NCBI GenBank assembly: GCA_964425575.1
Contig: CAYRMN010000046.1
Coordinates: 1-7,579, forward strand
Origin: CAYRMN01 sp964425575
GTDB taxonomy: Bacteria; Patescibacteriota; Patescibacteriia; 2-12-FULL-60-25
Reading direction: 5' to 3'
Length of the DNA stretch: 7,579 nt
In this document: positions 1 through 5,247 of the stretch, one piece after another
Position numbering within the stretch: the first letter of the stretch is position 1
How the letters are laid out: each line of letters begins with the position of its first letter
Made by a program: the position numbers and the translations under genes
The notes under the pieces: model-generated
Databases searched by the model: none
Seen by the model: only the letters and a program-made list of their open reading frames with translations
What the model was told of the DNA's origin: nothing

Positions 1-26
1 AAACGCTGTGAACGACGACGAGACAT
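1..26 (-). CDS. Possible N-terminus of a gene leaving the left edge
   Basis: On the minus strand an ATG at 26-24 opens a frame reading MSRRRSQR up to the window edge. A basic Ser/Arg-rich start is common for membrane or secreted proteins, but eight residues prove nothing. The gene would lie downstream of the HDO-family gene on the same strand, 106 bases past its stop. A TA-rich stretch (GGATATAC) sits about 10-20 bases upstream of the ATG. It could equally be chance. Confidence 0.25.
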
Positions 27-132
27 GAGAATGCGTATATCCTAACGGTTTTGCAGAGAGTCGTCGATGGGAAGAGTGCTACGGATCAAAATTGATTTTT
101 GTTGATGTAGACCTCTCTCCAAAGAGAGATCC

Positions 133-774
133 TCATATTATCTCTAACAAGTTCTCATAAAACTTCTTTTTCGCCTCAGTTACTCTCGTCGCTCCTGTTT
201 GGATGCGATCAAAAGCTGCTGGATCGGCTTCGTACTTCAAGAGTGCACTGAGTAAATTTGGATAATGAGACGCTGCATCGTGGAGGATGTGATCATCGAT
301 GTACATCCGGGCCCTTTTCTTTCGCAAGCGGTCTTCATCTGTGTCTAAATTAGTATCAACAAAAACATCCGGGAATGCAGCGTCTCTCCCCCGTTTTACT
401 TGTTTGAATTCCGTTGGAATGGTCGCTTCCAATACCAGGAGCGCACCAGCAGTTTTGAGGTAGTCACCTTCTCGCATCAAATCCTCAAGCGCAGCTACAT
501 ACTCCCGTGTCCCCTCCAGAGGAATCGCGCGTGAGAATGCCTCATCATCAATACCGAGGGCTCCGTAAAAATCACGTCGCCACTGTTCATGGGAATGTTT
601 GGGATGCTCTGTGCCGCGCTCATCGATCCCCATTTCATCATGATAATTCGCTTGCAAAGCTCGTTGCAGTTCGATGTCATGCGCCTTTTCCACTGCTTGT
701 ATTCCAGCCAGGAGAAGAGCGTCAAACGGACGAGCTGCTACATAACGCTGTTCTGCAAAGATACGCCACTGCAT
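133..774 (-). CDS. Haem-oxygenase-like diiron oxygenase (HDO) family protein
   Basis: All-helical protein of 213 residues with the metal-ligand pattern of the HDO / 'iron-containing redox enzyme' superfamily (relatives: CADD, UndA, BesC, SznF central domain). Visible in order: E47 in 'YHDEMG' followed by H57, H60 and H62; E116 in 'LEATIP'; then H162, D166 and H170 in 'DDHILHDAASH'. E47 to H57 is a spacing of 10, as in SznF, while the last histidine is one residue later than the usual HxxxDxxH. Members use two irons and O2 to oxidise small molecules or amino acids; the substrate here cannot be read. It is a cytosolic protein with no signal peptide. The frame stays open and coding-like upstream (LEKLEKAELTP) to a stop, with no start codon, so the true start may be the ATG at 814 in another frame. 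It is alone between terminator-like sequences. The family call is good; the function is unknown. Confidence 0.75.
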   Translation of the reverse strand: MQWRIFAEQRYVAARPFDALLLAGIQAVEKAHDIELQRALQANYHDEMGIDERGTEHPKHSHEQWRRDFYGALGIDDEAFSRAIPLEGTREYVAALEDLMREGDYLKTAGALLVLEATIPTEFKQVKRGRDAAFPDVFVDTNLDTDEDRLRKKRARMYIDDHILHDAASHYPNLLSALLKYEADPAAFDRIQTGATRVTEAKKKFYENLLEII

Positions 775-811
775 CGGTGTAAGTTCGGCTTTTTCAAGTT
801 TTTCTAAAAAA

Positions 812-840
812 CATTATGTAATGCAATGTTATATAAAGCC
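812..840 (-). promoter_or_regulatory. Candidate promoter and alternative start of the HDO gene
   Basis: Reading the minus strand, TATAAC (833-828) resembles a -10 box and lies 13 bases before an ATG at 814-812. There is no Shine-Dalgarno site. The ATG enters a run of six T (complement of A 806-811) and is out of frame with the HDO gene by one base. Removing one T would join it to the HDO frame with N-terminus MFLEKLEKAELTPMQW. No convincing -35 box was found. Confidence 0.35.
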
Positions 841-919
841 GTTTTCACCAAATCCTGAAGGCTTGCATGAATAATATGATGGGTTAAAGCCATGAGGGGC
901 AGTGTACTCTAGGCCATAA

Positions 920-953
920 AAAATAAAAGTGGCTATATAGCCACTTTTATTTT
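920..953 (-). terminator. Palindromic intrinsic terminator of recA
   Basis: A perfect 34-bp palindrome centred on GGCTATATAGCC, with A-rich and T-rich outer arms, lies 13 bases after the recA stop codon. The GC core (GTGGCT/AGCCAC) followed by ACTTTTATTTT on the minus strand has the form of a rho-independent terminator. Because it is symmetrical it could act in both directions, but both flanking genes are on the minus strand, so its main job is probably to end recA transcription ahead of the HDO gene. Confidence 0.85.
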
Positions 954-966
954 ACGTGTTCTGCTT

Positions 967-2061
967 CTACACCTCCTCCGCTACTGCGGCACCTTCGCTC
1001 GATTCTTCTGCATCATCTGCTGGAGGTCGAGTGAAACTTGTTTCATTATCTTCTTTGACGCGCCAGGCTTCGATAGTTTTTTGACGGAGTTCCTTAAAGA
1101 GGTCTGGTCGTTCACGAAGACCATTCTTAGCATTTTCACGACCAACGCCCAATTTCTCTTCGCCGTAGCTATAGCTATTGCCGGACTTTTTAATAATACC
1201 CATTTCAACCCCTGTATCCAGAAGATCACCCGACAATGAGATGCCTTCGTTATACATGATATCGAATTCACAGGTACGGAACGGTGGTGCGACTTTGTTT
1301 TTTACAACTTTCACTTTCACGCGGTTGCCGATAATACGCTCCCCCATCTTGATCTGGGCGCTACGACGAACCTCGATACGCATGGACGAATAAAACTTCA
1401 GCGCCATGCCGCCGGTAGTGGTTTCAGGATTGCCATAGACAATACCAATCTTCTGACGAACTTGGTTAATAAAAATGACACTCGCTTTTGATTTAGAAAT
1501 AATGGACGTGAGTTTGCGTAGCGCCTGGCTCATCAGTCGCGCCTGAAGCCCCATGTGGCTATCCCCCATTTCACCCTCGAGTTCTGCTTTTGGCGTCAAT
1601 GCTGCTACAGAGTCAACGACAATCACATCGACCGCATTTGATCGAACCAGGGTCTCGACGATATCTAAAGCCTGTTCGCCGCTGTCAGGCTGAGAGATGA
1701 GGAGCTCATCAACCTTTACGCCGATCTTACGAGCGTAATCCGGATCAAGTGCATGCTCCGCGTCTACGAAGGCAGCAATGCCTCCCATCTTTTGGAGCTC
1801 AGCAATAATATGCTGTGATAGTGTTGTTTTTCCCGAAGCTTCTGGTCCATAGATTTCAATAATACGACCACGTGGAACACCCATCACCCCGAGCGCCAAG
1901 TCTAACGAGAGACAGCCCGTTGGAATAGCATCAACTTCCATCTTTTTCGCTTCTCCTAAACGCATGATGGAGCCTTCACCGAAGCGTTCCTTGATTTGAT
2001 CAATCGCCGCCTGTGCCGCCTGTCGTCGTTCATCACGTTCATCATTCACTTTTTTGGCCAT
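967..2061 (-). CDS. recA: Recombinase RecA
   Basis: Complete 364-residue RecA, the ATP-dependent strand-exchange protein of homologous recombination and the co-protease that triggers LexA cleavage where an SOS system exists. Seen in the sequence: short basic N-terminal helix; Walker A GPEASGKT at 72-79; catalytic E102 in 'DAEHALD'; Walker B VIVVD at 146-150; DNA loop L1 around 163-171 (GEMGDSHMG); Q200 in 'FINQVRQK'; loop L2 through 'GNPETTTGG' to about 218; C-terminal domain with 'GENAKNG'-like 'RENAKNG' at 308-314; acidic tail from about 349. Length and order are normal for the family. The ATG at 2061 gives the expected MAKK... start; no Shine-Dalgarno site precedes it (only AATAAAAAAATAT). 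It is single, with its own promoter and terminator. The direct repeat upstream suggests damage control. Identification is certain. Confidence 0.99.
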   Translation of the reverse strand: MAKKVNDERDERRQAAQAAIDQIKERFGEGSIMRLGEAKKMEVDAIPTGCLSLDLALGVMGVPRGRIIEIYGPEASGKTTLSQHIIAELQKMGGIAAFVDAEHALDPDYARKIGVKVDELLISQPDSGEQALDIVETLVRSNAVDVIVVDSVAALTPKAELEGEMGDSHMGLQARLMSQALRKLTSIISKSKASVIFINQVRQKIGIVYGNPETTTGGMALKFYSSMRIEVRRSAQIKMGERIIGNRVKVKVVKNKVAPPFRTCEFDIMYNEGISLSGDLLDTGVEMGIIKKSGNSYSYGEEKLGVGRENAKNGLRERPDLFKELRQKTIEAWRVKEDNETSFTRPPADDAEESSEGAAVAEEV

Positions 2062-2071
2062 ATATTTTTTT

Positions 2072-2091
2072 ATTATGTTCTATTTTCGTTC
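2072..2091 (-). promoter_or_regulatory. recA promoter with GAAC-N7-GAAC direct repeat (candidate SOS box)
   Basis: On the minus strand CATAAT (2077-2072) is a likely -10 box, 10 bases before the recA ATG. Immediately upstream is a direct repeat ATAGAAC-GAAA-ATAGAAC; its cores GAAC at 2091-2088 and 2080-2077 are separated by exactly seven bases. GTTC-N7-GTTC is the LexA operator form known from alphaproteobacteria. The repeat touches the -10 box, so a bound repressor would block polymerase. A small perfect hairpin (CACATC/GATGTG, 2102-2120) lies further upstream. No strong -35 box was found. The promoter is likely; the SOS role is inferred from the match and its place. Confidence 0.45.
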
Positions 2092-2136
2092 TATACTGTC
2101 TCACATCAGAAAAAGATGTGCAAGAGTCTGAATGGT

Positions 2137-2228
2137 GTCGTCCTGAGCTTGTCGAAGGATCTACTCTCTTACCGTACCGATAATACAGAGCGGATCCTTC
2201 AACTCCGTCAAACTCCGCTCAGGACGAC
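2137..2228. repeat. REP-like 92-bp inverted repeat
   Basis: Two perfect arm pairs: GTCGTCCTGAGC (2137-2148) with GCTCAGGACGAC (2217-2228), and GAAGGATC (2154-2161) with GATCCTTC (2193-2200). The right half has extra bases (ACTCCGTCAAACTCC) between its two arms, so the halves look like two variants of one short unit in opposite orientation. The 'CCTGAGC...TCGAAGGA' unit resembles dispersed intergenic repeats known from many environmental bacteria. It sits between the end of the M23 gene and the recA promoter and could also act as a processing or termination hairpin. No T-run follows either arm. Confidence 0.7.
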
Positions 2229-2299
2229 GGTATGGATCACCACAAACGAGAGTGACGTCGCAGAGAATGTGCGACGTCGAAAGAAATGTTTTTGAACCG

Positions 2300-4315
2300 C
2301 TACGGCACGATCGGCAGCCAACCGTTTTGGTAGTCTGGTCCAAACTGATTAGGCTGATACTGATAGACAATGAGCCCGCTTGGACCAGTGAGAGTCACGA
2401 GTCCGATGGGTTTCCCGCATCCACCGGTTGGTGCACAAGACCAGTCTCCCCACCAACGACCATCGCCCAAAAGAACGGTGAAGAGGAACCCAGTCGTACC
2501 GCTTGGCATATCGAGATCACAGTCGAGCAGACCGTCATTTGGAATGAGATCCGGACAGAGCGCAAAGGTGGCAGGAATCCAGTCGTAGAAAACCGGACCC
2601 GGCGGATTCCACATGGCCTGCAGCTGATTCGTACCCGGCACGATCGGCCCCTCGTAATGAAAGTGGACTTTGCCGAGCGGCACATTAGCGCCGTTGCCCG
2701 ACGGTTCCATTACCCCGCTGTCTGGCTGAGAGGGACCAGGATCGCTGTTCTTGCTAGCCGCTTCTCCGCCGCTTCCAGATGTTGTGGTGACGGATGTGGA
2801 TGTGGAAGATGTCGTCGTACCACTCATGCCACCGGCTCCAGTACCAGAGCTACTTGATGTGCTGGCTGCAGGAGAACCACCCGACCCACCAACTCCACCC
2901 GTACCGTCACTCGGACCCCCCTCACCTTCCTCTTCACCCGTGCCACCGCCTGGAGAGGTTGGCGGACAATCGTCAACACAGGCCGAGGGATGGCTACAGA
3001 CTGAAAGGTTGTCGCTCGTAATCAGAGCGCCCTTGCTTCCCGCCACAGCGTCGATCACGTTGTTAGCGACCGTGACGATCTGCCCAGCTTGATACCCCAG
3101 AGCAAGAAACGTGTCCCAGCTCGCAACAGGAAGGCGATGGCCTTGAGCCACCACGCACACTTCACTGCTCGAGTCAGCCTTGATTAGCGTTCCATCACGA
3201 AGCGTTTGAAACCCCTGATCTTGCGTGGCCTGGAAGAATGCGGGCCGCTCGTCCGGCGAACGCAGTTGGATATCAACATCGCGCCATCCCCAGGATTGAA
3301 ATGCCTCGTAGCTGATAAAAACCTTGCGCCAGGCTCCGGGGATCGGCCCACTATATTCATACACTGCCGATGCATCCGTGAACTTGATCACCTGATGCCC
3401 GGCGCGTGGTGAGACAAAAGCGCTCGCGATCGACTCGCATGACAGCTCGGCATCAATCGCTGATACAGCTCGAGGAGCGAGCTGTTCCTCGATCACTGTT
3501 GTTGGATCAATGACGTGGCGATAGCCATTCTCGTCCAGCATCCAGAACGTATTGTCCTGCGCATGATGCAATACGGTTCCGGCTGGGTGCCACAATACGG
3601 GCATCGTTCCAGACAGAAGGGCGGGCATGAACAGAGCGGGATCAGCATACCAACGACGCTGGCTAGGCGATCCGTCGTAGCCTCGAAACCAAGCATGTGG
3701 ATCCGAGGCTTGTGCTGCCACGGCAGTCTGAAGACGGATGCCAAGATGTAGATGCTCCGCGCCATCGCCGTTATGTGCATCATCGTTGACGTAGCCGATC
3801 ACGTCGTTCGGTCCGACTGTATCGCCGACCTTCCAGGTGAGCGCATTTCCACCGCCCTGTACAGGCGTCTTACGGAGGTGGCCGTAGATGCTCATGAACT
3901 GCATGATCGACACCTGTTCGCCCTTGCCGTTCATGACGGTGAGTGGATTCGCGAGCTGATGTTCGACCACGACCACGAGCTGTCCATAGCCCTTGGCCGG
4001 ACCATAGAAACGCACCGTACCGCAAGCGATAGGCGCGACCGTCAAGCCTTGAGTAAGCTGAATGTCATAGCCCAAGTGGATGCCGTCGTAATAAAACGTG
4101 CGGCCATTGTAGACCTGTTCCAGGTCACTCTGCGTGGTCGGATAGCGCACCTGAGACACGATGCACGACACGGGTACGAGGTCTTGCCCCTGCGTCGTGC
4201 CGACCATGACCTCCTGCGGCTGCGATCGGCAGCCGATGATGAATGCACCAAACCAATGCAGGCAAAACAGCATGAGTGCTGTCCCAACCAAAACGAGCAG
4301 GCGTTTCGTACTCAT
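2300..4315 (-). CDS. Secreted M23-family (LytM) peptidase lipoprotein with beta repeats
   Basis: Predicted 671-residue exported protein. The start at 4315 (MSTKRLL) is preferred over a TTG at 4408 because it begins a signal peptide and has a weak AGAGAG site upstream. Residues 1-28 form a hydrophobic signal ending in lipobox IIGC, so C29 is probably lipid-anchored. Residues ~50-200 are an M23 zinc endopeptidase with a full active site: H80 and D84 (HLGYD), H146 (YGHL), H188 and H190 (HLH). M23 enzymes cut peptidoglycan cross-bridges. Three related repeats follow, ~245-300, 306-358 and 375-427, of the type 'GTLIKADSSSEVCVVAQGHR'. Residues ~455-545 are a Gly/Ser/Thr/Glu/Pro linker. Residues ~546-671 form an aromatic-rich domain with four cysteines (587, 599, 627, 633), perhaps two disulfides; I do not recognise it. 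The gene appears GC-richer than its flanks. Likely roles are wall remodelling, or attack on another cell's wall. Confidence 0.88.
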   Translation of the reverse strand: MSTKRLLVLVGTALMLFCLHWFGAFIIGCRSQPQEVMVGTTQGQDLVPVSCIVSQVRYPTTQSDLEQVYNGRTFYYDGIHLGYDIQLTQGLTVAPIACGTVRFYGPAKGYGQLVVVVEHQLANPLTVMNGKGEQVSIMQFMSIYGHLRKTPVQGGGNALTWKVGDTVGPNDVIGYVNDDAHNGDGAEHLHLGIRLQTAVAAQASDPHAWFRGYDGSPSQRRWYADPALFMPALLSGTMPVLWHPAGTVLHHAQDNTFWMLDENGYRHVIDPTTVIEEQLAPRAVSAIDAELSCESIASAFVSPRAGHQVIKFTDASAVYEYSGPIPGAWRKVFISYEAFQSWGWRDVDIQLRSPDERPAFFQATQDQGFQTLRDGTLIKADSSSEVCVVAQGHRLPVASWDTFLALGYQAGQIVTVANNVIDAVAGSKGALITSDNLSVCSHPSACVDDCPPTSPGGGTGEEEGEGGPSDGTGGVGGSGGSPAASTSSSSGTGAGGMSGTTTSSTSTSVTTTSGSGGEAASKNSDPGPSQPDSGVMEPSGNGANVPLGKVHFHYEGPIVPGTNQLQAMWNPPGPVFYDWIPATFALCPDLIPNDGLLDCDLDMPSGTTGFLFTVLLGDGRWWGDWSCAPTGGCGKPIGLVTLTGPSGLIVYQYQPNQFGPDYQNGWLPIVP

Positions 4316-4369
4316 GTGAATCTCTCTTTCTTTGTCCAAGGGACAGTATCTAACCGAGAGGAACGTCCC

Positions 4370-4405
4370 CCCGTTTTTTTCGTGATATATCGCGGAAAAA
4401 ACGGG
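4370..4405. repeat. 36-bp near-perfect palindrome upstream of the M23 lipoprotein gene
   Basis: Arms starting CCCGTTTTTT (4370) and ending AAAAAACGGG (4405) meet at GATATATC around 4387. Sixteen of eighteen pairs match, and both mismatches can be G-U pairs in RNA of one strand. It lies 55 bases before the M23 start codon. T-runs are inside the stem rather than after it, so it is a poor terminator. It could be an operator, or a 5'-leader hairpin if transcription begins upstream. Confidence 0.6.
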
Positions 4406-4585
4406 CAAGACGTTTCAAAGCGGCAATCATGGAGATGAATGAACACTTATTTGCATTCAGTCTGCTGTAACGGAAATTGGAATGCTTACATACTGATGTT
4501 GAATTTTGAAAACGTATAAAAACGAAGCTTCAAAATGAAATCACATCCTTCGCAGCGCATGGACGACCCACGGCGCGGACCTATG

Positions 4586-4671
4586 AGGACTTACGCGTTC
4601 GGCGCATACCTTTGTCCCCCGCTCTTCGCGAAGGGCGGGGTTCGCGGTCTGCATCCAAACGCGTAAGTCCT
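4586..4671. repeat. 86-bp MITE-like element with 14-bp perfect terminal inverted repeats
   Basis: Terminal arms AGGACTTACGCGTT (4586-4599) and AACGCGTAAGTCCT (4658-4671) are exact reverse complements. The middle carries a second hairpin, CCCCGC...GCGGGG (4617-4640), around the perfect palindrome CTTCGCGAAG. The size and nested symmetry fit a miniature inverted-repeat element or a REP-type hairpin. No clear target-site duplication flanks it. It is GC-rich against an average background. No transposase is present, so any mobility would depend on enzymes elsewhere. Confidence 0.65.
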
Positions 4672-4906
4672 ACTCCATGACTCTCTCCCCAGCTTCGCCA
4701 ACAAATCCACGTTTTTATCCTGCTTTTCCAGTCCAGTGGTCGTACCAGACTGGGGCATATGCAATGGGCCGCTTACTTCCCACAGAACGCCTAAGGCATG
4801 TGATTCGCGAACGAACTCCCTATCTCATTCATCTCCCTTGATTGTCGAGGTGCGGGATCTTTCGACCCACAAACCTAGTATAAATTTTGGCTAAAATTAG
4901 TCAAAA

Positions 4907-4934
4907 AATGATGTTACTAGTGTCTGACATCATT
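4907..4934 (-). terminator. Weak AT-rich hairpin with T-run on the minus strand
   Basis: AATGATGT (4907-4914) pairs perfectly with ACATCATT (4927-4934) around a 12-base loop. On the minus strand the stem is followed by further T (complement of A 4903-4908). It could be a weak terminator downstream of comEC, about 310 bases after its stop, but the stem is AT-rich and the loop large, so this is tentative. Confidence 0.3.
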
Positions 4935-5051
4935 CTTCTTTATATTCAAAACGCAATCTCAAATATGAGGCTTTTGAGGCATTGCAGCATGTTAATAGGG
5001 ATCAACATTCAAACAAAAAAGCGACAAATGTGCCGCGCGCTACTCTCAAAT

Positions 5052-5060
5052 TGTGGATAA
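5052..5060 (-). promoter_or_regulatory. Single consensus DnaA-box sequence
   Basis: TGTGGATAA is the exact complement of the DnaA box TTATCCACA. It directly abuts the left end of the long palindrome at 5060-5247. I saw no second box or AT-rich unwinding array nearby, and no dnaA, dnaN or gidA genes, so this is not evidence of an origin. It may be chance or a DnaA-titrating site. Confidence 0.25.
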
Positions 5061-5247
5061 CTAAGGCTTCGTCCGAAAATAACTTGCTCAGATCGTGCTC
5101 AATGCGCTTCAGATATGGCCTGAACGACTGAGCTATACCGGAGACGTAGCAGTAGCTACGATGAGGATATCGCGATTGAGTGAAGGGCGTAGATGAAGAT
5201 GCAGTGAGTGCAAGATGGGGAAGGCTATTTTTGGATGAAGCCTAAGT
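5060..5247. repeat. ~188-bp imperfect palindromic element next to the comEC stop
   Basis: The ends ACTAAGGCTTCGTCCGAAAA (from 5060) and, read from the other strand, ACTTAGGCTTCATCCAAAAA (from 5247) match at 20 of the first 24 positions. The centre is a perfect hairpin CGTAGC-AGTA-GCTACG (5145-5160), within one base of the midpoint. Between them the halves align loosely throughout (GATCGTGC/CATCTTGC, GCGCTTCA/GCATCTTCA, TATACC/ATATCC), as if a long perfect palindrome has decayed. Local hairpins also occur in the left half (TTCAG/CTGAA, GCTCAG/CTGAGC). The right end coincides with the comEC stop codon TAA at 5249-5247. It is probably a MITE-like or structured-RNA repeat and encodes no protein that I can see. 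Confidence 0.6.

Larger units (their letters stand above)
4316..5246. other. Gene-poor intergenic region rich in inverted repeats
   Basis: About 930 bases lie between the M23 lipoprotein start and the comEC stop, both minus-strand genes, so this holds the M23 promoter and the comEC 3' flank. I see no convincing protein gene or known RNA gene. GC-rich blocks (4550-4850) alternate with AT-rich DNA (4860-5050). Contents: palindrome at 4370-4405, small inverted repeat ATTTTGAA/TTCAAAAT (4503-4510, 4529-4536), MITE-like element at 4586-4671, small hairpin at 4733-4753, hairpin at 4907-4934, DnaA-box sequence at 5052-5060 and a long imperfect palindrome at 5060-5247. Two frames of 50-55 codons exist and look non-genuine. 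Confidence 0.7.

Noticed and set aside
113..128. Hairpin CTCTCT-CCAA-AGAGAG as terminator of the HDO gene
   Set aside because: Placed correctly five bases past the stop, but the stem is only six pairs and no T-run follows on the minus strand.
2252..2857. 201-codon plus-strand frame antisense to the M23 gene
   Set aside because: Starts at a GTG, low-complexity tail, lies opposite the linker and C-terminal domain; a shadow frame.
4316..4408. N-terminal extension of the M23 lipoprotein from a TTG at 4408
   Set aside because: The extension is encoded largely by the palindrome at 4370-4405, uses a TTG start, and would bury the signal peptide and lipobox; the ATG at 4315 is far better.
3752..4438. 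228-codon plus-strand frame antisense to the M23 gene
   Set aside because: It mirrors the well-supported peptidase gene in a GC-richer stretch and has no recognisable domain.
4586..4671. Integron attC site
   Set aside because: The arms are perfect inverted repeats without the RYYYAAC/GTTRRRY core sites and there is no integrase or cassette array.
4540..4860. Known structural RNA (RNase P, tmRNA, 6S, SRP) in the GC-rich intergenic block
   Set aside because: None of their hallmark conserved sequences was found on either strand.
4908..5060. 50-codon plus-strand frame starting MMLLVSDIILL
   Set aside because: AT-rich intergenic DNA, no homology recognised, ATG inside a hairpin, and the stop falls in the DnaA-box sequence; probably chance despite a TATAAA upstream.
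5052..5060. Replication origin suggested by a perfect DnaA box
   Set aside because: Only one box, no cluster, no origin-associated genes and no unwinding repeats nearby.
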